Positions 16,556 through 23,984 of a stretch of 59,921 nucleotides of DNA are shown here, piece after piece. The position numbers were made by a program, and so were the translations under genes. The stretch is taken from positions 1 through 59,921 of IMG/VR virus record IMGVR_UViG_3300037071_000511; one strand, 5' to 3'. The notes under the pieces are model-generated. The model was not told where the DNA came from. It saw nothing but the letters and a program-made list of their open reading frames with translations, and did not search any database. Position 1 is the stretch's first letter. Each line of letters starts with the position of its first letter. This DNA is from a virus.

Positions 16556-17011
16556 TCAGGCAATCCGGATGATCGCGTTCGTCGCATCGGCCGCAGGCAT
16601 GACCACCGTGAAGTCACCCGCGCTCGATGACTTGTCCGAGACGAAGTCCAGCACCAGCACCGATCGGTTGGCGCTGGTGGTGTTGTAAATCAGGGCCCCG
16701 CGCGCCGTGATCGTGCTCGACGTCCACACCGGGTCGGTCGGGCCGAAGTCGGTGATCGCCGTGACGCCGGATGGATTCGTCGGTGTCACGTTGACCAGCG
16801 CTGTGCCGCCGGTCGTGTAGCCGCTGCCGTTTGCCACCTCGCCTGAGATGTTGTTGGTGCCGCCGCTGTAGTGGTCGGTTGTGGCCGAGATCGTGGACGC
16901 GCTGGTGACGAGCGCGATCTTGAAGGCGTGCCCGGTGGATACCGTGAAGTTGTGCAGCGCCGTCATCAGTTCCACCTTGAAGGTGGTGCATATCGCTTGG
17001 GTCGGGGCCAT
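16556..17011 (-). CDS. Hypothetical beta-rich virion protein
   Basis: 151 residues; AGGAAGGA upstream of the ATG. Ser/Thr/Gly-rich beta sequence (HAFKIALVTSASTISATTD; GYTTGGTALVNVTP) typical of small phage structural proteins. It is located immediately before the tail fibre gene, with which it overlaps. No family recognised with certainty. Confidence 0.55.
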   Translation of the reverse strand: MAPTQAICTTFKVELMTALHNFTVSTGHAFKIALVTSASTISATTDHYSGGTNNISGEVANGSGYTTGGTALVNVTPTNPSGVTAITDFGPTDPVWTSSTITARGALIYNTTSANRSVLVLDFVSDKSSSAGDFTVVMPAADATNAIIRIA

Positions 17012-17023
17012 CCGTCGTCCTTC

Positions 17024-17266
17024 CTATTTGCGGTAGATGCGATCGCTCTCGATCGCTGCCTTAATCCCCGCAAGAATGATCTGGTGCATCTGAACCTGAT
17101 ACGACAGCACCTGCTCCTTGAGCGGCTCTGGGATGTTGTCGCCGACATACATCAGCCGGTCCATGATGCGCTCCGCGAAGAACTCCGGTGGTCGACCGCC
17201 ATTGCTCGTCGTCACCACCTTGACGGACCCGACGCTCATAGTGGTCCCGTCGAACTGCAGCACCAT
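17024..17266 (-). CDS. Hypothetical 80-residue protein
   Basis: Beta N-terminus (MVLQFDGTTMSVGSVKVV), helical C-terminal half (EPLKEQVLSYQVQMHQIILAG). Its start overlaps the stop of the coiled-coil gene. Unknown function in the tail fibre neighbourhood. Confidence 0.5.
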   Translation of the reverse strand: MVLQFDGTTMSVGSVKVVTTSNGGRPPEFFAERIMDRLMYVGDNIPEPLKEQVLSYQVQMHQIILAGIKAAIESDRIYRK

Positions 17267-17817
17267 CAGGGTATCAATTCCCGCATCGCATTGATCCGCT
17301 TGTCGACGTCGGCCCCGCGCTTCATCACCTCGGCATCATACGCCGCGAGCTTGCCCCGCTCGTCCTCCAGCGCCTGCAGCTTGGTATCGAGGTCCGCATG
17401 CCGCGCGTCCAGTTCCATCTCGCGATCGTTGAGCGCCGCCTCGCGCACGTCCAGCGCCCGCTGCAGATCGCCCATCTCCTTGGCCACCGCGCCGCGCTCG
17501 GCCGCGGCCTTGGTCACCGTGGCCGCCTGCTCATGCTCCTGCCGGGCGAGCACCTTCTCGCGCGCGTCGAGCGCTACGTTCAGGTCATCCACCTTGCCCT
17601 GCGCCTTCTCGATGTCGGCCTCTCGGTTGTCCAGTTCGAGCGCCAACGCATCGAGTTCCGCCCGCTTCAGCGCCAGCGCCTCGATCGACACCTCGTTGGC
17701 CTCGGTCGCCTTCTGCAGTTGCTCGATGCGCTCCTTGGTGCCCTTCGGATCGCCGACGATGCCGAGCAGGCTGGTGAAGGGATCGGGCCCGGAGGCCCCG
17801 CGTGAACCGCTCATCAT
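17266..17817 (-). CDS. Coiled-coil protein
   Basis: 183 residues, nearly all one long coiled coil (about 28-180) rich in Ala, Leu, Glu and Lys, with heptad-like repeats of 'LDAREKVLARQEHE' and 'LDVREAALNDREMELDAR'. The short start contains SLLGIVGDPKG. Possible rod-like structural or tape-like part of the virion; family not recognised. Confidence 0.6.
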   Translation of the reverse strand: MMSGSRGASGPDPFTSLLGIVGDPKGTKERIEQLQKATEANEVSIEALALKRAELDALALELDNREADIEKAQGKVDDLNVALDAREKVLARQEHEQAATVTKAAAERGAVAKEMGDLQRALDVREAALNDREMELDARHADLDTKLQALEDERGKLAAYDAEVMKRGADVDKRINAMRELIP

Positions 17818-17819
17818 GG

Positions 17820-18125
17820 CTAAACTCCTAAAATCGCAGCGACCCGGAAGCCCCTGCCAGCCGGAATGCCGACATAGCGCGTTTCACCCGCAGCCAGTCG
17901 CTGCTTGGACGTGGTCGCGGTCGGGCTGGTGCCCCATGCGAGGCACGCCGCCTCTTGGGCGTGAACCATCACGAAGGCGGTCTGGGCGTTGAAGACGGCG
18001 GATTGCGCGGTCGAGGAGGTCAGCGTCATCGCCTGTTCGTTGACACTGGGCTCCATGCCTGCAGCGATGAAGTTCGAGCCAATATCGCGCGCAAGATCGC
18101 GGTATTCCGTCAGGAAAAGCGGCAT
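17820..18125 (-). CDS. Hypothetical virion-region protein
   Basis: 101 residues: a helical start (LFLTEYRDLARDIGSNFIAA), then beta segments ending in 'VGIPAGRGFRVAAILGV'. TGAGGGA acts as ribosome site. It is the first gene after an intrinsic terminator, so it may have its own weak promoter or depend on read-through. No family recognised. Confidence 0.5.
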   Translation of the reverse strand: MPLFLTEYRDLARDIGSNFIAAGMEPSVNEQAMTLTSSTAQSAVFNAQTAFVMVHAQEAACLAWGTSPTATTSKQRLAAGETRYVGIPAGRGFRVAAILGV

Positions 18126-18143
18126 GGCATCCCTCAGATAAGC

Positions 18144-18172
18144 AAAATGCCCGCCGGGTGAGGGGCGGGCAT
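18144..18172 (-). terminator. Intrinsic terminator
   Basis: Perfect 9-bp inverted repeat ATGCCCGCC / GGCGGGCAT with an 8-nt loop, followed on the minus strand by TTTTGCTT. It lies in the 113-nt gap between the 131-residue gene (stop 18239) and the 101-residue gene (start 18125). Confidence 0.7.
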
Positions 18173-18238
18173 GGACGTAGTGTCGAAGGCCGTTGACGCG
18201 AGAATATCCCCCAACGGCTACGAAAACACAACAGGTGC

Positions 18239-18634
18239 CTATTTGGCCTCGGCCTGCCGCAACCTGTTGATCAGCCGCAGAAGCATCGCCCAGTTCTCGA
18301 TGCGGCGGTCGTTGGCCATCTTCTCGATCATGTCGACCTCCTCGTTGGTCGCCACATGGGCGTCGAGCTTGGCTGGCTTGGCGCTGGCCACGATCTTGTC
18401 CAGCATCTCGTCAGCTTCATTCGGCCCGAGCACCCTGTAGCTCTCGGCGTTGGCGACAGTCGGGCCATCGCGCAGCGCCTCGTAGGCTTCCTTGGTCAGC
18501 GGCTTGTCGCCCTTGAACACCGCGCCCTTCGAGGTGATCACCTTGGGCTCGGGCGTCACGCCCTCCTCGATCTCTTCGCCGAGATCAGGCACGTAGCGCG
18601 GGATGCCCGTGTCCGGGTCATACTTCATTGGCAT
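18239..18634 (-). CDS. Hypothetical protein
   Basis: 131 residues. An acidic start (MPMKYDPDTGIPRYVPDLGE) is followed by 'KPLTKEAYEALRDGP' and a helical, charged C-terminal half. AGGAG is 9 nt upstream of the first ATG; between them lies a TAGTACA box resembling those in the early promoters. Ends at a terminator. Role unknown. Confidence 0.55.
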   Translation of the reverse strand: MPMKYDPDTGIPRYVPDLGEEIEEGVTPEPKVITSKGAVFKGDKPLTKEAYEALRDGPTVANAESYRVLGPNEADEMLDKIVASAKPAKLDAHVATNEEVDMIEKMANDRRIENWAMLLRLINRLRQAEAK

Positions 18635-18668
18635 TTTGTACTACTCCTGTTCCGATTGATCAGTCCCC

Positions 18669-19013
18669 CTACTGATCAGAAATCCGGGTTCGTTCTCCCC
18701 GCAAGTCCCCGCGCCGCATCCGCAAGTCCTGATCGATGCTGGTCGTCAGCGTCACGGCCCCGATCTTCACCCGGCATTCCATCCTCGTTATCTGCATGTC
18801 GTCCTCGATCGGCCCGCCTGTCACCGTCGTGACCATCTCGCCGGGGTCGGCGTCCAGAAAGCCCCGGTAGAACCGCGTGAAGGTGAACAGGAACATCCCG
18901 ATCTGCTCGACCATCATGGGCGCGTCAAGCTGGGCCGCCAAGCTCTCCGCGATTGCCTCGCACCCGATCGAGGTGCGAGGGGCCAGTTCCGACGTGACGG
19001 TGAACTCGGTCAC
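18669..19013 (-). CDS. Hypothetical protein, GTG start
   Basis: 114 residues from a GTG at 19013 that overlaps the preceding stop (GTGA). It contains an aromatic helical segment (MFLFTFTRFYRGFLDADPG) and a beta segment (MQITRMECRVKIGAVTLTTS). Not recognised; part of the small-gene chain following the terminase ATPase gene. Confidence 0.5.
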   Translation of the reverse strand: MTEFTVTSELAPRTSIGCEAIAESLAAQLDAPMMVEQIGMFLFTFTRFYRGFLDADPGEMVTTVTGGPIEDDMQITRMECRVKIGAVTLTTSIDQDLRMRRGDLRGERTRISDQ

Positions 19014-19207
19014 TCGACGTTGATGCGCACCAACAGCGCCATCCCGCCGGTATCGAAGTCCCATGCCCGCTTGCGCACCACGTACATCTTGCCGTCGATG
19101 ACGACCTGATCGCCCACCGCCGGGTGGGAACTCATGCCGCAGCTTTTGACAAAGCCACTCTCGGTGAAGAAGTCGGTCGGGATCGCGGCCGGTGCGCTCT
19201 CACTCAT
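19010..19207 (-). CDS. Hypothetical 65-residue protein
   Basis: Starts in an 8-nt overlap with the gp49-like gene. Contains a small SH3-like beta core: 'AVGDQVVIDGKMYVVRKRAWDFD'-type sequence (two parts, about residues 30-50). Unknown function; coupled to both neighbours. Confidence 0.5.
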   Translation of the reverse strand: MSESAPAAIPTDFFTESGFVKSCGMSSHPAVGDQVVIDGKMYVVRKRAWDFDTGGMALLVRINVE

Positions 19208-19547
19208 GGGCCAGCCTCTCGCGCAGCGCGTAGCCCTCCAGCGCCCATAGCTGCCGGATCGCATCCTCCCGGGCGAACTTCTGCCCGAGCACCGGATCGA
19301 AGTTCCCGGCGTCGGCGGGCGCGCTCTTGCCCACGACAGCAAAGCCATTCGTCATCGTCATCACGCAGATCGTCATGTGCGGAATGGCCGAGGGGTGCAT
19401 GTACTCCTCGTCTTCGATCTTGGAGAGCATCGAGTCGAGCGTCACCCGGTTGGGCGTCTTCTGCACCGCGGCGCTCTCGGCGTCGGTCATCTCAATCGAT
19501 GACAGGTCGGTGCGTGCCTTGCGCTGTTCGTCGGTTTCGGTGGCCAT
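19200..19547 (-). CDS. N4 gp49 / Sf6 gene 66 family protein
   Basis: 115 residues. The C-terminal half matches the family: 'TNGFAVVGKSAPADAGNFDP', then 'GQKFAREDAIRQLWALEGY' and 'LRERL'. These proteins are widespread in tailed phages and have no firm function. Here it lies in the late, structural strand among small hypothetical genes. Confidence 0.75.
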   Translation of the reverse strand: MATETDEQRKARTDLSSIEMTDAESAAVQKTPNRVTLDSMLSKIEDEEYMHPSAIPHMTICVMTMTNGFAVVGKSAPADAGNFDPVLGQKFAREDAIRQLWALEGYALRERLAHE

Positions 19548-19571
19548 CTTAGGTTCTCCACGGTTATGGGC

Positions 19572-19805
19572 TCATGCCCGTTTGATCAGGTCTTCGATGA
19601 GGTGGACGAGCTTCCTCGCCTCTTCCTGCGACAGCTTGAAGTCGATCGCGATCTCATCCGTGCCGCCTGCCAGTGTCACCACGATCAATCCATCCTTCAG
19701 TCTGGCCGAGATGTCCACCCTGCCTCGCATCGGTTTCCCCTTCGCCAGTGTGATCGGATGCTTGATCTTGCCCATCTGCGAGATGCGCGACGGGTTCTTA
19801 GTCAC
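19572..19805 (-). CDS. Hypothetical 77-residue protein
   Basis: Beta start with several Lys/Arg and a C-terminal helix 'LSQEEARKLVHLIEDLIKRA' that looks like a ribbon-plus-helix fold. It overlaps the preceding gene by 8 nt. No family recognised. Confidence 0.5.
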   Translation of the reverse strand: MTKNPSRISQMGKIKHPITLAKGKPMRGRVDISARLKDGLIVVTLAGGTDEIAIDFKLSQEEARKLVHLIEDLIKRA

Positions 19806-20049
19806 CGTTCAGCCCCTCATGGAAGCGATCGCGCTGCTCCCGCTTGCGCGCCTCGGCCCGCTCGATCTCCTCGGCCTCGCTCACCGCGCTGAACTCGCGT
19901 GCCCGGTGCCGCTGTGGCAGGTGATCCTCCTTGCGATCGCCGTGCCAGCCCAGCCCGGTGGCGTTCTCGTCCTTCGGCGTCGGCGGATGGTAGTCCTTGT
20001 CGTGCCAGTCGCCGAACAGGCGGGCGATCACGTTCCAGAACCAGTTCAT
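19798..20049 (-). CDS. Hypothetical 83-residue protein
   Basis: Short aromatic/hydrophobic start (MNWFWNVIARLFGDW), then a Pro- and charge-rich stretch and an Arg/Glu-rich helix (EEIERAEARKREQRDRF). The start may attach to membrane. Unknown role. Roughly 90 nt upstream is non-coding and shows nothing clear. Confidence 0.5.
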   Translation of the reverse strand: MNWFWNVIARLFGDWHDKDYHPPTPKDENATGLGWHGDRKEDHLPQRHRAREFSAVSEAEEIERAEARKREQRDRFHEGLNGD

Positions 20050-20141
20050 GCCTGCCCCCTTGGTGAGGCTCCCGGCCGCCCGGTCGTCTTAGCGGGGGGC
20101 TGCGAATGGCCGAGAGCGGATGGGGAGCCTCGGCGCGGACC

Positions 20142-20237
20142 CTACCAGAACAGCACCCACACCACAAAGCCCAGCGCCAGCCAGAACAGCACGCTCGCCA
20201 ACAACCAGCCCCATAGGCTGCGCGAGGTCAGGCTCAT
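20142..20237 (-). CDS. 31-residue single-TM peptide
   Basis: MSLTSRSLWGWLLASVLFWL then a second hydrophobic stretch rich in Trp: one membrane helix. ATG overlaps the stop of the upstream 166-residue gene (TGATG). Tiny phage membrane peptides like this are common; function unknown. Confidence 0.5.
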   Translation of the reverse strand: MSLTSRSLWGWLLASVLFWLALGFVVWVLFW

Positions 20238-20737
20238 CAAAACACCACATCCGCTATCAGGTCGTCCATCGTCAGCAGCGCACCATTCGGCACCCAGTAG
20301 GCCGGGCGTCCATTCGGCTTGGCCGGGTTGCACTCGCCGTACCAGTCCTGCCGCTTGATGTCGCGCCCCTGCATCCAGCCCGCCAGCGTCACGATCGGCA
20401 GCTTCTTGGCGACGACATGCGCCAGAATGTACCGCAGATCGTCCGGGTCGTCGTCGTGCGCCCAGAGCCGCTTGTAGGCCGCGTCGGTCGAGCGCACCTC
20501 GAACCTACCGCCGACGTCGATCACCCCAAACTCGGTGGCGTGCCAGTACACGTTGAAGTGCTTGGCCACCGCCATCTCCCCGATACAGCCCATCCAGTGC
20601 TTGTCGAGCCCGAGCCCGCCATCCTGCTCCGCACCGTGCGCGTCCTCGCGTCGACGCTGGATGTTGGCCACGCTACGCTGCAGCGCCGCCTCACCTGCCC
20701 GGTAGACCTCGCCCCATGACAGGTGAACCTCGATCAT
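20237..20737 (-). CDS. Conserved phage hypothetical, possible nuclease-like fold
   Basis: 166 residues from the ATG at 20737, in overlap with the previous gene. The pattern 'MIEVHLSWGEVYRAG', 'WMGCIGEMAVAKHFNVYW', 'GVIDVGGRFEVRSTD', then 'PDDLRYILAHVV' recalls a family of phage proteins often seen near terminases. The order Glu ... Asp ... Glu-x-Arg is reminiscent of PD-(D/E)xK nucleases with Arg instead of Lys. That is an inference and may be wrong. Confidence 0.5.
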   Translation of the reverse strand: MIEVHLSWGEVYRAGEAALQRSVANIQRRREDAHGAEQDGGLGLDKHWMGCIGEMAVAKHFNVYWHATEFGVIDVGGRFEVRSTDAAYKRLWAHDDDPDDLRYILAHVVAKKLPIVTLAGWMQGRDIKRQDWYGECNPAKPNGRPAYWVPNGALLTMDDLIADVVF

Positions 20738-20943
20738 CGCTTGAGGCTCCACCCCTTCCACCACCAATGCCCGGCATCGAACTCGTAATGGCCGCGATCG
20801 ATCTCGCGCCATTCCAGTGGCGGCACATCCTGCCGGATGACCGGCCGCTCCATCCGCGCCATCTGGATGACCGGCTCGATCGACGCGAGGCGCAGGCCCT
20901 TCTTCGGCCCGCCGATTGCATAGCCTACGTACCCGCTAGCCAT
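20734..20943 (-). CDS. Hypothetical 69-residue protein
   Basis: Start ATG overlaps the preceding stop (TGATG). The protein is rich in Trp and basic residues (HWWWKGWSLKR at the end) and includes 'GYAIGGPKKGLRLASIEPV'. No family recognised. Confidence 0.5.
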   Translation of the reverse strand: MASGYVGYAIGGPKKGLRLASIEPVIQMARMERPVIRQDVPPLEWREIDRGHYEFDAGHWWWKGWSLKR

Positions 20944-21137
20944 CACCTGATCCTCGTCGCCTTCTCCCACATCTGCAGCAACTCGCCATTCAGCGTCTCG
21001 GCCACCACCAGCGCCGTCGCGCGGTTGCCGAAGCCCTCGACGCTGCGCTCCGTGCCGAGCGGCATCTTGCGCCACACATGCCAGCGCCGCTCGTACAGGA
21101 TCGGCTGCCAGAGCGGGATGTCGATCGTGTGCTTCAC
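20943..21137 (-). CDS. Hypothetical 64-residue protein, GTG start
   Basis: GTG at 21137 overlaps the preceding stop (GTGA). Sequence VKHTIDIPLWQPILYERRWH plus 'TALVVAETLNGELLQMWEKA'. Beta then helix; unknown role. Longer in-frame extensions lie inside the upstream gene and lack a ribosome site. Confidence 0.5.
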   Translation of the reverse strand: MKHTIDIPLWQPILYERRWHVWRKMPLGTERSVEGFGNRATALVVAETLNGELLQMWEKATRIR

Positions 21138-21457
21138 TGCAGCGGGCGATGGCCGTTGAGTGACGTCACGTTGGCGGCATTCTTGACGGCCTGCGCGTCG
21201 GCTCGCTTCTTGGCTTCCTCCTCCTCGAACTTGCGCTTCTCGATGCGCCATTCCAGTTCGTTCTTCACCGTCCTGATGTCCTGCTCCAAGCAGACCCTCT
21301 GGTGCGCAAGCTCAAGGTCGGCCAGTTCCCGCTTCATGTGCTTGACATCCATCCCGTCGATCTGATCGCTGGCCTCCCAGTCCGTGCCGAACTCATCCGC
21401 CCACTCGCGGTCACGCTGCCTGTTAGCTGCCCGGATCATGTCTGCCAACCTGTTCAT
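21134..21457 (-). CDS. Hypothetical coiled-coil protein next to the terminase ATPase
   Basis: 107 residues from ATG at 21457, with a strong GGAGGTG site placed 12 nt after the terminase ATPase stop. Helical and charged: 'MNRLADMIRAANRQRDREW', then 'LEWRIEKRKFEEEEAKKRAD'. It is exactly where the terminase nuclease domain would be expected, but it is unrelated to a nuclease. Confidence 0.55.
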   Translation of the reverse strand: MNRLADMIRAANRQRDREWADEFGTDWEASDQIDGMDVKHMKRELADLELAHQRVCLEQDIRTVKNELEWRIEKRKFEEEEAKKRADAQAVKNAANVTSLNGHRPLQ

Positions 21458-21468
21458 CGTCACCTCCA

Positions 21469-22302
21469 TCACATGTGCCCCAGTGTCGCTCGATCGGTCG
21501 CAAGCTGGAATTGTAGTACGGTTTCGCTCATGCCTTCAAGTGGCGTAAAGGTCAGGAGTAGTACGCCTTGCGTCGTCATCAGGCGGATCAGGCACTCGCC
21601 GTACACGTCCATTGGGCATTCCTCATCGAGCCAGATGACGTGCTGGCTGGTGCCCTCGAACGAGCCGCGGCCCTGCTCGTAGCTCTTCATGCCGAGCGTG
21701 CTCCAGCCGCCGCTGACGTGGCGCACCTTGACCGTGTCGGTCAGGTCATCGACGCCGCGCTTCCATGTGACCCGGCCAATGAGGTTGCCGGGGACCATGC
21801 CGGTGCCCTGCAAGACCTTGCGTAGGCCGTCGTAAGCCACGGGGCCGAGCAGGGAGGCTTGGACGATGTCGCGGGTGGTTTCGTTGCGTCGTCCGCATGC
21901 CCAAGCCCTAACAGGGTGAGCAAAGCGCTTACCGCTCCACCACGCAGGATATAGACCTGTGAGGTGCGCCGTAAGCTCGAAGGAGCCGCATGTAGTCTTC
22001 CCGACGCGATTGGCTGCGAGAAAACATCGCTCCCTATACTGCGCCCCGGCTCCAAAGAACTCGATATGCTTAGGATAACGATCGCGGGCATAGATGAGTA
22101 TGGAACCGTCATTGCCCACGCGATCCGCGTCGGGGAATAGATCGAAGTATAGACGCTGCTTAAGCTTCTCGACCAGCGTCGACGTGAGCGCCGCCAGACG
22201 CGCCTGCGTCGGCAGCGACAGTCGCTGGACTTGATCCGCGTCCGGTAGGTCAATTAGCTCGCTCATGGCGACTGCTGATGATGCCATCGAGATATCCCGC
22301 AT
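21469..22302 (-). CDS. terL: Terminase large subunit, ATPase half (split gene)
   Basis: 277 residues; GGAAG 6 nt ahead of the ATG at 22302 favours this start over ATGs at 22287 and 22266. It is the packaging ATPase domain: Walker A-type 'AANRVGKTT' near residue 96, Walker B 'VIWLDEE' near 225, motif C 'TFTPLEG' near 250. The frame stops 13 residues after the conserved 'SETVLQFQ', where intact terminases continue through a linker into the nuclease. The nuclease is encoded at 9543-10295. The two halves add up to about 528 residues, normal for a whole protein. No intein residues or intron remnants are apparent at the junction. Confidence 0.85.
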   Translation of the reverse strand: MRDISMASSAVAMSELIDLPDADQVQRLSLPTQARLAALTSTLVEKLKQRLYFDLFPDADRVGNDGSILIYARDRYPKHIEFFGAGAQYRERCFLAANRVGKTTCGSFELTAHLTGLYPAWWSGKRFAHPVRAWACGRRNETTRDIVQASLLGPVAYDGLRKVLQGTGMVPGNLIGRVTWKRGVDDLTDTVKVRHVSGGWSTLGMKSYEQGRGSFEGTSQHVIWLDEECPMDVYGECLIRLMTTQGVLLLTFTPLEGMSETVLQFQLATDRATLGHM

Positions 22303-22501
22303 CGCTGGCTTCCCGGCACAGCATCCTCATCAGGTTGCGGAACTTGGGATCGCTCCAGCTTACGGACACGCCGAGCAGGACCACGAAGTCATCCGGCACC
22401 TCGCCCATGTCGTGCTCCGGGCAGCGCACGATCGGCGTGCCATCGCGGATGATGAGCAGCATGTCGCTGTCGATTGGCAAGATCGCCTCGCCCTCCGACA
22501 C
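22250..22501 (-). CDS. Hypothetical protein between terS and terL
   Basis: 83 residues (MSEGEAILPIDSDMLLIIRD...). The central 'VVLLGVSVSWSDPKFRNLM' is not recognised. It overlaps the terminase ATPase start by about 50 nt. A terminase accessory role is possible from position only. Confidence 0.5.
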   Translation of the reverse strand: MSEGEAILPIDSDMLLIIRDGTPIVRCPEHDMGEVPDDFVVLLGVSVSWSDPKFRNLMRMLCREASDAGYLDGIISSRHERAN

Positions 22502-22512
22502 ATGGTCGACGC

Positions 22513-22944
22513 TCAGTGCTGGACGCCCGGCTTCAGGCTGCGGGCCTCTGCGGTGATTGCGGCGATCTCGAATCGGAGTTCCTCCTCGGTCATCGTGGCA
22601 TAGCTGTGTGTTACGTTAACCGTGGATTTCTCAACAAACAAGCCGTAGAGCTTCGCCTTGGAGTTCGAGGCAGCATGCGCCGCGCTCATTTGCTTCATCT
22701 CGATCGCCAACCTGCGATCCTCATCGAACTGCGCGGCCATCGACTCGACCGTCACCTCGACCTTGTTGAGCGCGGCGATGTGCAGTTCCTTCAGGCGATT
22801 CTGGACCCCGACATTTCTTGACAACCGCGAGGCCGCGCCGGGATCAGGCTTGTAGCCAGCGAGCCTGTATGCCTCCTCCTGCGACTTCCCCTTGAAGCGC
22901 AACTGGCAGAACTTTTCGTGCTTAGGATTCGACAGGGCGGTCAA
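22513..22944 (-). CDS. terS: Terminase small subunit
   Basis: 143 residues, starting at a TTG with AGGA 5 nt upstream; it overlaps the GIY-YIG gene. The Terminase_2-type pattern is clear: 'NPKHEKFCQLRFKGKSQEEA', 'YRLAGYKPDPGAASRLSRN' (helix-turn-helix for pac/cos recognition), and a central helical part for ring formation. It selects phage DNA and loads the large subunit. Next genes: small hypothetical and terminase ATPase. Confidence 0.78.
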   Translation of the reverse strand: MTALSNPKHEKFCQLRFKGKSQEEAYRLAGYKPDPGAASRLSRNVGVQNRLKELHIAALNKVEVTVESMAAQFDEDRRLAIEMKQMSAAHAASNSKAKLYGLFVEKSTVNVTHSYATMTEEELRFEIAAITAEARSLKPGVQH

Positions 22945-23485
22945 AATATCCTCGCTTGATGTCCAGCATCACCTGCAGGAACTGAGCTTTGACCAGCAAA
23001 CGTAACAGCTTGCGCTCGATTGGCCAATCATCGGCCGGTTCAACCAGCCTGTTGATGGCTTCTGACGCCTTGTCGAGCGTCTCAGCGTAGCGTCCGCGAG
23101 AGCCGGGCAGGATGTTGGTCAGGCTGGCAAAGCCGTAGTGCCTGATGCGTTCGAGTTCGATCCTGCAGGCCTCGCGTTCGTACAATCCATTGGCGACGTG
23201 AGTGCGGATCACCTTGAGCCCGGCGGCCTTGATCGAGCGGATGACTGCCATCTTGTTTGGATTGCCCCCGGACAGGGTGTTGCAGTCACGCTTGCCGCTG
23301 CCCTTGCCGACGTAGAACACGCAGGCGGTGCGAGGATCGACAAGCTCGTAGACATAGAAACGCCCCGGCGCTGGGGGAGCGGCCGAGGCGTCATTGGGGC
23401 CGACGACGTCCGTCGATGAGGGGGAAAGAACCGGGACGTCGAGGGTGGGCGCGATGAAGATGGGCGTAGGAAGGGACTGGGTCAA
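22922..23485 (-). CDS. GIY-YIG-like nuclease
   Basis: 187 residues, apparent TTG start. After a disordered Pro/Ser start comes 'FYVYELVDPRTACVFYVGKG' (about 43-62), the GIY and YIG strands in the LEM-3-like variant (YVY...YVGKG). Later follow 'IRTHVANGLYEREACRIELE' with the Glu of that fold and 'LTNILPGSRG'. These enzymes cut DNA. Placed directly before terS, it may assist packaging, degrade host DNA or be a homing-type element. The C-terminal 60 residues are helical. Confidence 0.6.
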   Translation of the reverse strand: MTQSLPTPIFIAPTLDVPVLSPSSTDVVGPNDASAAPPAPGRFYVYELVDPRTACVFYVGKGSGKRDCNTLSGGNPNKMAVIRSIKAAGLKVIRTHVANGLYEREACRIELERIRHYGFASLTNILPGSRGRYAETLDKASEAINRLVEPADDWPIERKLLRLLVKAQFLQVMLDIKRGYFDRPVES

Positions 23486-23490
23486 GATGG

Positions 23491-23742
23491 CTAGACCTGT
23501 TCATGTGCTCTAACGAGGGCGGCTGTAGCGTCCTTCCATTTCCTATCCTCCCGCTCATATCCGATTTCGGGCAGACCATCGCGCAGAACAGCGATGTAGA
23601 CCACCCGTGGATCGATTGCTGCGAACACGCCAATGCAAATCTGCATGTTGGGTGTGCTGCCGTCCTTCACATCGAGCAGGCCAGCGTTTTCGGTAAAGTC
23701 GTAGCGGATGATGGCAGCGAAGTGATCTTGGTTATCGTTCAT
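23491..23742 (-). CDS. Hypothetical 83-residue protein
   Basis: Starts at the ATG at 23742 behind GGAGG; earlier in-frame ATGs fall inside the repeat-rich intergenic zone and are unlikely. Sequence MNDNQDHFAAIIRYDFTENA, then 'RDGLPEIGYEREDRKWKDAT'. Beta/alpha mix, unknown role. First gene downstream of the iteron array. Confidence 0.55.
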   Translation of the reverse strand: MNDNQDHFAAIIRYDFTENAGLLDVKDGSTPNMQICIGVFAAIDPRVVYIAVLRDGLPEIGYEREDRKWKDATAALVRAHEQV

Positions 23743-23752
23743 AGGTTCCTCC

Positions 23753-23983
23753 CATGTTGCCGTACCGGACTGAATGCCACCGGAACCTACCCACCCCGCC
23801 CCCCTACATACTCCGTATGGGGGTCCGGCAACGGGTGTGTGCGGTGTTGGTTTTGCCGTACCCATTGCCGGGCCTGTGCCGGGCCTGTGCCGGGCCCAAC
23901 TCAACCTGTATGAAGTCCGGCATTTCCATTCTCAATCCTTGATACACACGTCGGACCCATTTCCGGGCTCTTGCCGGACCCAA
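23753..23983 (+). repeat. Iteron array, candidate replication origin
   Basis: A roughly 240-bp gene-free gap with many copies of an 11-bp unit, consensus TTGCCGGACCC. Cluster 1 (23853-23898) has four head-to-tail units, cluster 2 (23949-23982) has three with exact 11-bp period. Exact copies are at 23971-23981 (direct) and 23821-23831 (inverted), plus weaker copies near 23757 and 23914. A more AT-rich stretch (23921-23948) separates the clusters. It lies directly after the RepA-like helicase gene, as in iteron origins. A promoter/operator role for the 83-residue gene is the alternative. Confidence 0.6.
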
Positions 23984-23984
23984 A

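Noticed and set aside
10295-21469. Intein or trans-splicing intron joining the two terL halves
   Set aside because: Only about 13 residues follow the last conserved part of the first half and none of the usual intein start or end residues is seen. The next gene starts at once, leaving no room for an intron half. A minimal split intein cannot be fully excluded without searches.
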